A DNA stretch of 64,000 bases from Candidatus Binatia bacterium (GTDB taxonomy: Bacteria > Desulfobacterota > Binatia > HRBIN30): contig CALAMI010000011.1 in assembly GCA_937925685.1 (NCBI GenBank), forward strand, positions 1-64,000. Direction: 5' to 3'. This document shows, piece after piece, positions 55,952-64,000 of this stretch; the stretch's first letter is position 1; each line of letters opens with the position of its first letter. A program made the translations under genes and the position numbers. The notes under the pieces were generated by a model. That model saw nothing but the letters and a program-made list of their open reading frames with translations, did no database searches and had not been told where the DNA came from.

Positions 55952-56989
55952 TCAACGAAGCGATCCGGCGAGGCGTTGGTGTTCCCGACAGGGCAGCTCG
56001 CATGTGCTCCGCAGGAGCGTGCTGTGCTGTTGGCGTAATGTTTCCCAGCGCTGATGGGCCCCAGTGACTCGTGCCTGAAAGTCGGGCTGGTTTCGGGCAG
56101 CATCGCCCAAGGCGCGCCACACCGTCAAGGCAGCTGCGGTCGTTTCGCACACGAGGACCCCGTCGGCGCCTGCAGCAATGGCCTGCACGGCCGCTTCTGC
56201 CGGGGATGCGATTCGGTCGATCGCACCCATCTCGAGGTCGTCGGTGAGCACGACGCCGGTGAACCGCAGTTGCTCTCGCAGAACCGTGTGGAGGAAAAAA
56301 GGGTCCAAACCCGCGGGGACGCGGCTCCCTGCGCCAGAGTACACCACATGGGCCGTCATCAGCATGGGTACGGCGGCTTCGATAGCGGCGCCAAACGGCA
56401 CGAGTTCCCGCTCCTGCAATACCTCGAAGCTGGCCTCGACCTGCGGTAGATCGAAGTGCGAGTCGACCTCGGTATCTCCATGGCCGGGGAAATGTTTCCC
56501 GCAACAGAGGATGCCTGCTGCGCGAAACCCTCGTACTTGTGCAGAGCCGAGTTGCGCCACTAGCTCGGGGTCGGAGCCAAATGAACGGTCGCCAATGACG
56601 GAGTTGGTTGCGCAGGTGAGCGTATCGAGCACTGGTGCATACACCAGGTCGAGGCCCACGCTGGCGAGTTCTCGCCCCATGGCAAAAGCTACGTCGCGCG
56701 CGAGCGCTGCATCCCTGTGTTTCCCGATGACCGCTGCAGGAGGGAAGTGGGTGAATGGCTCGCTCAGGCGCATGACCCGCCCGCCTTCGTGATCGATCGC
56801 CACCAGAGGTGCCCAGGGCAGTTGGTGCAACTCGTCGATGAGCCGCCGAAGCACATCGATTCCTCGATCGACATTGCGACGGAAGAGGATGATGCACCCT
56901 GGTTGAATCTGCTCGAGCGTCTCGCGCGTGGCAGCGTCGAGCTGCGGGCCAGGAATACCCATGGTGATGAGCGTGCCAACGCTGTTCAT
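55952..56989 (-). CDS. nagZ: Beta-N-acetylhexosaminidase (GH3, NagZ type)
   Basis: NagZ removes GlcNAc from muropeptides in cell-wall recycling. The 345-residue protein has VAIDHEGGRVMRL (about residues 64-76), the catalytic loop GKHFPGHGDTEVDSH (about 163-177) with the Asp/His pair typical of NagZ, and the nucleophile region LTDDLEMGAI. No signal peptide is seen, as expected for the cytoplasmic enzyme. It shares direction with the Rieske gene upstream (34 bp). Confidence 0.93.
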   Translation of the reverse strand: MNSVGTLITMGIPGPQLDAATRETLEQIQPGCIILFRRNVDRGIDVLRRLIDELHQLPWAPLVAIDHEGGRVMRLSEPFTHFPPAAVIGKHRDAALARDVAFAMGRELASVGLDLVYAPVLDTLTCATNSVIGDRSFGSDPELVAQLGSAQVRGFRAAGILCCGKHFPGHGDTEVDSHFDLPQVEASFEVLQERELVPFGAAIEAAVPMLMTAHVVYSGAGSRVPAGLDPFFLHTVLREQLRFTGVVLTDDLEMGAIDRIASPAEAAVQAIAAGADGVLVCETTAAALTVWRALGDAARNQPDFQARVTGAHQRWETLRQQHSTLLRSTCELPCREHQRLAGSLR

Positions 56990-57023
56990 CGATTTCCCGT
57001 ACCAGTGGTGCAGGGTTTGCCGT

Positions 57024-57332
57024 TCACACGCGGACCCAGATTTCGCCGTCTTCCACTTTGACTTCGAAGTGCTCCACCGACGATTCGCTGTCTTCCAAGC
57101 ACTCGCCCGTAGTCACGTCGTAAGCCCAGCCGTGCCAAGGGCAGAACACCGTGTGTTCGTCTAGGTCGCCTTCCGCTAAGGGGCCACCTTTGTGTTTGCA
57201 GGTATTCTCGATGGCGTAAAATTTTCCCTCACGGGTGTGAAATACGGCAATCGCCCGGCCCTTGACCTCGAAGGCCTTGCCCCGTTGCGGGGGAATTTCG
57301 TGAACCGATGCTACACGAACGAAATCACTCAT
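57024..57332 (-). CDS. Rieske 2Fe-2S ferredoxin
   Basis: The 102-residue protein is a stand-alone Rieske domain. The cluster ligands are Cys and His in CKHKGGPL (about residues 45-52) and in CPWHGWAYD (about 64-72). AAGGAG lies 9 bases before the ATG at 57332. Small Rieske ferredoxins of this kind serve oxygenases or NirD-like partners; no oxygenase gene is adjacent. It lies 75 bp downstream of the DUF35-thiolase gene. Confidence 0.93.
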   Translation of the reverse strand: MSDFVRVASVHEIPPQRGKAFEVKGRAIAVFHTREGKFYAIENTCKHKGGPLAEGDLDEHTVFCPWHGWAYDVTTGECLEDSESSVEHFEVKVEDGEIWVRV

Positions 57333-57407
57333 GGGAACGTTCTCCTTGGTGATGCCACTGTGTAGGGAACCCGAAAGCGGCAATCTAGGTCATCGCGCAG
57401 CGGCCTT

Positions 57408-59075
57408 TCACCGGCCGCGGGTAAGCAACATGCAGCCAGCTACGGGGCCGCCGCCGACGGCGACCACGGCAACCTCACAGTTCGGCACTTGGCGCTCGCC
57501 GCATTCGCCGCGAAGTTGGTGCATGGCTTCGGCAACGAAGCCGAACCCATGCAGACGGCCGCCCGACAGTTGCCCTCCCCAGGTGTTGAGGGGCAGCGAG
57601 CCACCGAGGCGTATGTGTCCGTCCTCCACAAACGGCCCGCTTTCGCCTCGGCCGCAAAACCCGAGCGCTTCGAGCCATGCCAAGGTGATAAAGCTGAACC
57701 CATCGTACAGTTGCGCAGTGTCGACATCCGCAGGTTTGAGAGAAGTTCGGCTCCAGAGGTGGTGGGCTGCGTCGTGCGCTGCCATGGTGGTGAGGTCGGG
57801 CCACTGGTCCCACAACGGTCGGCGGCCGAGTGCCGTGCCTACGGCTTCGATATGCACCGCCGGTTTCGCGAGGTCACGGGCAGACTCAGCAGCGGACACG
57901 ATGACCGCTGTCGAACCATCCACAGGGACGTCGCAATCGTACAGGCAAAAGGGTTCGCTGACGAGACGAGCCTGCCAGTAGTCTTCCCAGGTAAGAGGGT
58001 CGCGGTAAACCGCTGCCGGGTTGAGCCGGGCGTGCTCCCGTGCCGTCAGGGCAATCTCGCCTAGATGTTTTCGCTGCGTACCGTACTGGTGCATGTGGCG
58101 CCGGGCGTACAACGCCACCCAGTTGGCTGCGGACATGGCGCCAAATGGAACGAAAAACGCAGCGAAACCAGTGATCTCCCGGGACCCGGCGCCAATGCCG
58201 CGGCGCCCGGTGTCCGCGGCCGCAGTGGCCTCGGTAACCGTACGGTACACCAAGACATGACGCGCTAACCCAGCAGCCACCGCCAAAGCCGCGGCGATCA
58301 AGGGCATGATTTGCCCGGGGCCCTCTAGACCCGACAAGTGCCACCGTACGTCAAGGCCGAGCGCATCCTGGACGTCATAGATGCTGGGACCAGCAAAGCC
58401 CGGTACGTTCGACACCGGCCCGGGATAGGCGGCGATGCCGTCGACGTCCTGCACCGCGAGCCCGGCATCGCGAATCGCCTTTACCGCGGCCTCGCACGTG
58501 AGATCCAAATCGTCGCGAAACAGACGGCGACCGATGGCCGATTGCCCAACACCAGAGAGCACCGCACGGCGCTCGACAGGCTCGCCGTGCGTATTGACGA
58601 AAGGTGCCCGAGTAGCTGACCTGGCTTGCATCGGGGAGGGAGCCTCGCGTACCTCCGGGGGCAGCCCGGCCTCAGGGTCGGGGACAAACACGGGTAGGGC
58701 GATGTTGTCACTGACGACCTCGAATTGCACCCGAACCGGGAGACCGATGTGGACCTCTTCGGGTGGGCAATTGACGATATTGGTCATCAGCCTGAGCCCT
58801 GGCTGTTCGCAAAGTTCCACGAGGGCGATGACATAAGGCACCTCCTGTCCCGGGAACCACGGCTTGTGGTTGACTGTGAAAGAATACACCCGGCCCTTCC
58901 CGGAAACAGCCTGGACGGTGAGCTCGCGCGAGTGGCAGTGAGGGCAAATGGGCCGCGGCGGGTGAACGAACCATTGGCATCGCGGGCAAAAGCGGAACTC
59001 CAAGCGACCCGCGCGGCACGCACGCCAGTAGGCCTCGGTGCCAAGTTCGAGTGCCGGTAACGGACGAAACCCCAC
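57408..59075 (-). CDS. DUF35 OB-fold / SCP-X-type thiolase fusion protein
   Basis: The 555-residue protein joins two domains usually made by separate genes. Residues about 1-140 are a zinc ribbon (CPRCQWFVHPPRPICPHCH) and OB fold (GKGRVYSFTVNHKPWFPG) of the DUF35/ChsH2 type. From about 165 comes a thiolase-like domain (VLSGVGQSAIGRRL, CEAAVKAIRDAGLAVQDVDG, LYDGFSFITLAWLEALGF, NTWGGQLSGGRLHG) of the SCP-X/Ltp2 type. Such pairs act in acyl-CoA metabolism, including retro-aldol cleavage of steroid side chains. AAGGAGG lies 5 bases before GTG 59075; ATG 59114 is possible. Substrate unknown. Confidence 0.85.
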   Translation of the reverse strand: MGFRPLPALELGTEAYWRACRAGRLEFRFCPRCQWFVHPPRPICPHCHSRELTVQAVSGKGRVYSFTVNHKPWFPGQEVPYVIALVELCEQPGLRLMTNIVNCPPEEVHIGLPVRVQFEVVSDNIALPVFVPDPEAGLPPEVREAPSPMQARSATRAPFVNTHGEPVERRAVLSGVGQSAIGRRLFRDDLDLTCEAAVKAIRDAGLAVQDVDGIAAYPGPVSNVPGFAGPSIYDVQDALGLDVRWHLSGLEGPGQIMPLIAAALAVAAGLARHVLVYRTVTEATAAADTGRRGIGAGSREITGFAAFFVPFGAMSAANWVALYARRHMHQYGTQRKHLGEIALTAREHARLNPAAVYRDPLTWEDYWQARLVSEPFCLYDCDVPVDGSTAVIVSAAESARDLAKPAVHIEAVGTALGRRPLWDQWPDLTTMAAHDAAHHLWSRTSLKPADVDTAQLYDGFSFITLAWLEALGFCGRGESGPFVEDGHIRLGGSLPLNTWGGQLSGGRLHGFGFVAEAMHQLRGECGERQVPNCEVAVVAVGGGPVAGCMLLTRGR

Positions 59076-59429
59076 AGTTCCTCCTTGTTGTTGGTTTTTT
59101 GCGCACAAAGCCATGGTCAATTCCAGCCGGGAGGTGCAGGTGCAATGGTGGCGGGCGACGGCAGTCCATTCGGTTTTTTCGCCGCCAGTCCCGGGCAGAA
59201 AACGCGCTGCGCGTTGTAACCGCCTGTAGCGGAATCCAGCCAGGGCAAGCGGCAGAGGGCGCGTTCGAATAAGCGGTTCGTGCTCGACGGCTCTTGAGCC
59301 CAGCGAGGGTGACTTCGATCTCGAGAAGTGGTCTTTAGCTTCGGGAGCCGAGGCGGCGCTTGCGTTCTGTGCCGGAGGTGCGAACGTGAGGGGTGAGAGA
59401 CGCGGTCGCGCTTGGAGAAAGGATCGGTG
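59076..59429. other. Divergent intergenic region, nothing recognised
   Basis: These 354 bases lie between the divergent DUF35-thiolase and DUF255 genes and should hold both promoters. I see no convincing hexamers, hairpin repeat or small gene. Confidence 0.4.
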
Positions 59430-61508
59430 ATGGCAAAGCACACGAACCGACTGGCACAAGAGACCAGCCCTTATTTGCGGCAACACGCTCACAATCCGGT
59501 CGACTGGTATCCGTGGGGTCCCGAGGCATTCGAGCGTGCGCGGCGGGAGGACAAGCCGATTTTCCTCAGCATTGGATACTCTGCTTGCCACTGGTGCCAC
59601 GTGATGGAGCGTGAGTCGTTCGAGGACGAAGAAACCGCCCGCCTGATGAACGAACTTTTCGTGAACATCAAAGTCGACCGCGAAGAAAGACCCGACGTCG
59701 ATCATGTGTACATGACCGCCGTCCAACTGCTCACGGGCCGCGGCGGTTGGCCGCTGACCGTGTTCTTGTGCCCGGACGGGCGTCCGTTTTACGGCGGCAC
59801 GTATTTCCCTCCGTCGGACCGCCACGGCTTACCAGCGTTTCGGCGAGTTCTTCTCGCGGTGGCGCAAACCTATCGCGAGAAGCGCGACGAAATTCTGAAA
59901 ACGGCCGATCAACTCGTCGCGGCACTCGAGCGGGTGGAAACCCCGGAGGAAGATGCTGGCTCGTGGGACCGCGACCTCGTGGTTCACGCAGCCGAGCTCC
60001 TGAGCGGAGCATACGACTGGCGTTACGGGGGACTGCAGCCGGCGCCAAAGTTTCCCAATTCCTCGATCTTCGAGTTTTTCCTCCAGTACCACTTTCTCTC
60101 TGGCGAGCCGCGTTACCGCGAGATGGTGGTGCACACCCTGCGGAGCATGGCCCACGGTGGCATTTACGATCAGCTTGGGGGTGGCTTCCACCGATACTCC
60201 GTGGACGAACGGTGGCTCGTCCCTCACTTCGAGAAAATGCTGTACGACAATGCCTTACTGGTGCGACTCTATTTGCACGGCTTTCAAGCCTTTGGCGAGC
60301 CGCTGTTTGCCGCCGTTGCACGGCAGACGCTCGATTACCTGTTGCGCGAACTTCGTTCCCCCGAAGGGGGTTTTTATTCATCGCAAGATGCCGACAGCGA
60401 AGGGGAAGAGGGTAAGTTTTACGTCTGGACCCAGGCGGAGGTTGTCGATCGGCTCGGGCAAGAGCTAGGTGCTCTCGCCTGTCGCTACTGGGGTATTACG
60501 GAAGAAGGCAACTTCGAGCACGGTCGCAACGTGCTCCATGTCACCCTGGAGGTGGAGCAGTTGGCGAAGCTGTTCGAGCGTCCGGTCAGCGAAGTTGCTC
60601 GAGCTTTGGAGCGTGCTCGTCAACAACTGCTCGACGTGCGGCAGCGTCGCGTGCCTCCGGCACGGGACGACAAAATCCTCACGGCTTGGAACGGGATGGC
60701 CGTGTCGGCCTTTGCGCTTGCGGCCGAGGTCTTTGACGACCCCAATTATGCTGCCGTCGTGCGCGAGACATTGGAGTTTTTGCAACGTCGGCTGTGGCTG
60801 GAGGATGGGTTGCGCAGCACCTACGCTAACGGGGTTGCGAAATATCTGGCGCATTTAGACGACTTTGCCTTTCTGCTGAGCGGCTACCTCGATGCGTTCG
60901 AGGCTTTGCAGGAAATTGCCTATCTCGAGCGGGCGGAGGCCTTGGCCACCGAGCTGCTCGAACATTTCTGGGATCCTGAACATGCTGGCTTTTACTTCAC
61001 GAGCGATCGTCACGAGCCGCTGATCGTTCGGAGTAAGCCGGCTTTCGACGGCGCCGTACCTTCGGGCAACTCGGTGGCGTGCAGAGCGCTTCTCCGCCTC
61101 GCTCACTTCACGGGTAAAGCGCTGTACGAGCAACGAGCAAAGGCGTTGTTGGATGCCTATGCTGCAACCATGCGGGTGCAGCCGTCGGGGTTTGCTCATC
61201 TCCTCAGTGCGGCGTCGTTCTACCTGGCTGGAGCGTGCGAAGTCGTTGTCGTGGAGTCTTCCTTAGGCGGGGGTGCGGAACTCCTGCGCGCCGTACGGCA
61301 ACGGTACCTGCCACAGCGTGTCCTTCTGGTGCTGCGGCCGGGAGATCAAAGAGCCAAGCTGCCACTGGCGGAAGGAAAAACGTGTAGTGCCTCCCTGCCG
61401 GCGGTTGCCTACGTGTGTCAAGGCTTCACCTGCTCGCCTCCTGCAAGCAGCGCGGCCGCACTTGAGGCTTTGCTTCCGAAATCAGGATCGTGGGGAGCCC
61501 CGGGCTGA
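59430..61508 (+). CDS. Thioredoxin-like / glycan-type helical domain protein (DUF255, YyaL family)
   Basis: The 692-residue protein starts [22 protein letters not shown] and carries the thioredoxin-fold motif [15 protein letters not shown] (about residues 47-61) followed by [13 protein letters not shown] and [16 protein letters not shown]. The rest is an alpha/alpha-toroid region ([48 protein letters not shown]). The family is widespread and is related to spermatogenesis-associated protein 20; its reaction is not established. The ATG at 59430 follows AAAGGA. Confidence 0.93.
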   Translation: MAKHTNRLAQETSPYLRQHAHNPVDWYPWGPEAFERARREDKPIFLSIGYSACHWCHVMERESFEDEETARLMNELFVNIKVDREERPDVDHVYMTAVQLLTGRGGWPLTVFLCPDGRPFYGGTYFPPSDRHGLPAFRRVLLAVAQTYREKRDEILKTADQLVAALERVETPEEDAGSWDRDLVVHAAELLSGAYDWRYGGLQPAPKFPNSSIFEFFLQYHFLSGEPRYREMVVHTLRSMAHGGIYDQLGGGFHRYSVDERWLVPHFEKMLYDNALLVRLYLHGFQAFGEPLFAAVARQTLDYLLRELRSPEGGFYSSQDADSEGEEGKFYVWTQAEVVDRLGQELGALACRYWGITEEGNFEHGRNVLHVTLEVEQLAKLFERPVSEVARALERARQQLLDVRQRRVPPARDDKILTAWNGMAVSAFALAAEVFDDPNYAAVVRETLEFLQRRLWLEDGLRSTYANGVAKYLAHLDDFAFLLSGYLDAFEALQEIAYLERAEALATELLEHFWDPEHAGFYFTSDRHEPLIVRSKPAFDGAVPSGNSVACRALLRLAHFTGKALYEQRAKALLDAYAATMRVQPSGFAHLLSAASFYLAGACEVVVVESSLGGGAELLRAVRQRYLPQRVLLVLRPGDQRAKLPLAEGKTCSASLPAVAYVCQGFTCSPPASSAAALEALLPKSGSWGAPG

Positions 61509-61592
61509 GGGCGAATGCCGGGGACAGAGGTTGCCTGGTGCAGGCAGCCGTAGAGCGCTGGGTTCGGTCGGGCGCAAGACCGCCGCTGCGCG

Positions 61593-61608
61593 CCAGCTTT
61601 TACGCTGG
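61593..61608. terminator. Short hairpin between convergent genes
   Basis: CCAGC (61593-61597) and GCTGG (61604-61608) flank TTTTAC and are followed by TTT on the plus strand. It lies between the DUF255 and aldolase gene ends. The stem is only 5 bp and the T-run short, so termination is uncertain. Confidence 0.25.
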
Positions 61609-61615
61609 TTTCCAC

Positions 61616-62251
61616 TCAAATGAAATCGGCCAACGGAGCGAGTCGTTCGATCCACTCATCCGGGATGTACGTTACCGTGCCGCCGAACTGTTTCACGTAG
61701 AGGACGATCTTGGCGGTTTCCTCGATCATCATTGCCCGAGTCGCTGCCTTCCTCAAGGTTCGATCCACGGTCATCAGTCCGTGGTTTTGCAGGATGCAGC
61801 CGCGACTCTGCTTCAAGGCCTCATGCACAGCGTCCGCTAACTCTTTCGAGCCAGGCATGAACCAAGGGACCAACGGGGTATCGCGCAGAAAAATTGCGTC
61901 GGTATTGATCGGTGGAAACACCTGGTTAGTGATGCCGAAGGCGGTAGCCACGGGGGCGTGGGTATGCACCGCTCCTGTGGTATCGGGCCGGGCCTCGTAG
62001 GCGCCCCAGTGCATTTGCCACTCGACCGACGGTACGCGAGAGCCCTCGACCACCGACCCATCGCGGCGGATACGTACGAGATCCTCGTCGCACAGTCCGC
62101 CTTTGTAAAGTTGGCTCGGCGTAATCCAAATCGTTTCACCGTCGGCGGCGCGGGCACTAATGTTGCCACCGGTTGCAGTGAGCAAGCCATGGGCGAACAG
62201 CTCGTTGGTGATTTGGATGATTTGTTCTTTTGCCTCTCGATCGGTCCACAT
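61616..62251 (-). CDS. Class II aldolase/adducin family protein
   Basis: The 211-residue protein shows the zinc-aldolase pattern: LLTATGGNISARAADGETIWITPSQLYKG at the N-terminal side, a ligand pair in VHTHAPVATAFG (about residues 93-104) and a third His in LQNHGLMTVDRTL (about 154-166), with a Glu in VPSVEWQMHW. Members act on fuculose, ribulose or methylthioribulose phosphates; the exact substrate is not evident. GGAGGAG lies 8 bases before ATG 62251. It lies 61 bp downstream of the gamma-glutamyltransferase gene. Confidence 0.9.
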   Translation of the reverse strand: MWTDREAKEQIIQITNELFAHGLLTATGGNISARAADGETIWITPSQLYKGGLCDEDLVRIRRDGSVVEGSRVPSVEWQMHWGAYEARPDTTGAVHTHAPVATAFGITNQVFPPINTDAIFLRDTPLVPWFMPGSKELADAVHEALKQSRGCILQNHGLMTVDRTLRKAATRAMMIEETAKIVLYVKQFGGTVTYIPDEWIERLAPLADFI

Positions 62252-62312
62252 GGCAGACTCCTCCGTTGGCAACTTGACTGGAGGCGCTCGCAGAAATCAA
62301 GCTACCGCAGGG

Positions 62313-63944
62313 TCAGTAGCCCATTGCAGCGCCGTCTTTGCGTCGGTCCGAGCCTCCTCCAAAAACTCCCGCGCTCCAGTCGATCATGATCCCCTGCCCA
62401 CCGCCGAAGCCGCTGCGCATACGCACTTCGTTAGGGTCTGCGACGGCATGGCCGAACTCGCGCAACGCTTGCACCAACGCGGGATCGAATTCTTCCTCGA
62501 ATGCAACACGGTTGTGCTCTAAGACGTGAAAACGCGACAGATCGAGCGCCTCTTGGATGTTGGCGCCAAAGTCGATCATGTGGGAAATCACCTGCACGTG
62601 GGCTTGTGCTTGATGGTCGCCACCCATGACCCCGAAGGAAAGAACCGGCTGCTCGTCGTGGAACAACATCGCGGGGATGATGGTGTGCAGGGGACGCTTG
62701 CGTGGTGCCACGCAGTTAGGATGATCCGGGTCGAGAACGAACCCAGCCCCGCGGTTTTGCAACACCACACCTGTGTTCGGCACGGCGACTCCCGAGCCGA
62801 AGGGAAAGTAAAGGCTGCTGATCATCGACACAATGTTTCCTCGCTGATCGGCCACCGTGAGGTAGACCGTGTCGCCCAGCGGTGAAAGCTTACCAGCGGT
62901 CGGCTGCCTCAAAGCTCGCCGCGGCTGCAGCAGCGCAGCGCGCCCCTGTGCATAATCTTTCGACAGCAGTTCCGACAAGGGCACGGGAACGAAGTCGGGG
63001 TCAGCTACGAACCGGTTGCGGTCGGCAAGCGCCAGCTTCACTGCCTCGATGCGATAGTGATGGACCTCGGGGGCCGAGGGACCGTAACGAGCCAAATCGA
63101 AGTTCTCGAGGATGTTGAGGGCTAAGAGGGCGGTGATGCCCTGAGTGTTCGGTGGCAGCTCGGCCAGCGTGTACCCGCGGTAAGTTGTCTCGATCGGTTC
63201 GACCCAGGAAGAGCTGTGCTCGGCGAAGTCGGTGACCGACAAAGCCCCTCCTTGTTCGCCGACCGCACGGGCCGCGGCGTCGGCGAACGGTCCTCGGTAA
63301 AACCACTCCGCACCACCTTGGGAAAGTTCTCCGAGGGTCCGCGCCAAAACTGGCAGACGCATGACCTCACCCAGGCGAGGTGCTCGGCCATCGATGGAAA
63401 ACCAAGCGCGGGCGTGCACGTCTTGCACGATCCCGACGTTGAAGATGGTTTGCCACTCCCAGGCAATGACCTCACTCACAGGGAACCCGTTTTCTGCGTA
63501 GTCGAGTGCGGCTGCGAAAAGCTCTTGCCAACGTAGCCGTCCGAAGCGGGCATGGGCGTCTGCCCACGCTTGGACGACGCCGGGTACCGTGACACTGAGC
63601 GGGCCGAGGAGCGGCATGGTGGAACAACCGCTGGCAGCGAGCCGATCGAGGGTTAGCGAAGCTGGAGCGCGGCCGCTGCCGTTGAGGGCATGGAGCTGTT
63701 GCTCGGCTGCATCCCAGTAGAGCAGCATGCAGTCCCCGCCGAGCCCGACGTGGTAAGGCTCGACGACGCACAGCGTGAGGTTGGCAGCGATAGCCGCGTC
63801 GATCGCGCTGCCACCTTGGCGCAGCACGTGCAGCCCCACGCTGGTCGCGAGGGCTTGGCTCGTGCACACCAACCCCCGGCGTGCAAGCACCATGGAGCGC
63901 TGTGCGCGGAAACCGTAGCCATACGGGCGATGACTGGTGAACAT
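62313..63944 (-). CDS. Gamma-glutamyltransferase family Ntn hydrolase
   Basis: The family cleaves gamma-glutamyl bonds after self-processing at a Thr. The 543-residue protein has LVCTSQALATSVGLHVLRQGGSAIDAAIAA and NLTLCVVEPYHVGLGGDC near the N terminus, and the processing site SPLGDTVYLTVAD with the catalytic Thr (about residue 356), followed by GNIVSMISSLYFPFGSGV. No signal peptide is visible, so it may be cytoplasmic, unlike the periplasmic E. coli enzyme. No ribosome binding site is seen before ATG 63944. Substrate uncertain. Confidence 0.92.
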   Translation of the reverse strand: MFTSHRPYGYGFRAQRSMVLARRGLVCTSQALATSVGLHVLRQGGSAIDAAIAANLTLCVVEPYHVGLGGDCMLLYWDAAEQQLHALNGSGRAPASLTLDRLAASGCSTMPLLGPLSVTVPGVVQAWADAHARFGRLRWQELFAAALDYAENGFPVSEVIAWEWQTIFNVGIVQDVHARAWFSIDGRAPRLGEVMRLPVLARTLGELSQGGAEWFYRGPFADAAARAVGEQGGALSVTDFAEHSSSWVEPIETTYRGYTLAELPPNTQGITALLALNILENFDLARYGPSAPEVHHYRIEAVKLALADRNRFVADPDFVPVPLSELLSKDYAQGRAALLQPRRALRQPTAGKLSPLGDTVYLTVADQRGNIVSMISSLYFPFGSGVAVPNTGVVLQNRGAGFVLDPDHPNCVAPRKRPLHTIIPAMLFHDEQPVLSFGVMGGDHQAQAHVQVISHMIDFGANIQEALDLSRFHVLEHNRVAFEEEFDPALVQALREFGHAVADPNEVRMRSGFGGGQGIMIDWSAGVFGGGSDRRKDGAAMGY

Positions 63945-64000
63945 GCGAGGAGGTTACTTCCGCCCAAGTTCCTGTGAACGCCGGGTTGCAGCAACAACCG

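Overview
The window is high-GC, densely coded Gram-negative DNA. Outer-membrane and LPS-type functions are present (family 9 heptosyltransferase-like enzyme, a predicted outer-membrane barrel protein, NagZ, a lipoprotein). Secreted proteins have Thr/Pro linkers, myxobacterial-type Cys-rich repeats and one MYXO-CTERM-like tail. Respiration is aerobic, through Alternative Complex III and a caa3 oxidase. Together these suggest a delta-proteobacterial-grade lineage (Myxococcota, Desulfobacterota or Binatota-like). That placement is inference; no rRNA or tRNA gene was seen.

Layout. 1-8727: a complete type I-E CRISPR-Cas locus read right to left (cas3, casA, casB, cas7, cas5, cas6e, cas1, cas2, leader, array), with the array running off the left edge. 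9469-14315: five glycosyltransferases, probably for LPS or another surface glycan. 14712-18502: rpsO, pnp and an M16 peptidase. 18828-23498: an envelope operon of a YVTN lipoprotein, a TPR/barrel protein and a FecR-domain protein. 24160-36468: actABCDEF, a small membrane protein, sco and coxBACD, with mostly overlapping genes; this would carry electrons from quinol through ACIII to the A2-type caa3 oxidase. 37413-46195: a Card1-like nuclease, a family III CoA-transferase, a CCA/poly(A) polymerase, a Cys-rich surface protein, a broken EVE/nuclease gene and rppH. 46338-53645: a beta-helix secreted protein, fur with a small conserved partner gene, then phosphoketolase and formate-THF ligase. 53664-63944: pyrF, yjbQ, an SDR, nagZ, a Rieske ferredoxin, a DUF35-thiolase fusion, a YyaL-type protein, a class II aldolase and a gamma-glutamyltransferase.

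Less ordinary items. A dispersed hairpin repeat has a compensatory base change between copies, and every copy lies at or near a gene 3' end. An EVE-nuclease gene has an amber codon where a Trp is expected and no start codon. A PD-(D/E)XK protein resembles the Card1 nuclease domain but lacks a recognisable CARF domain. The FecR/TPR-barrel/YVTN operon could be an undescribed envelope system. A small conserved gene lies hidden beneath the open frame upstream of phosphoketolase.
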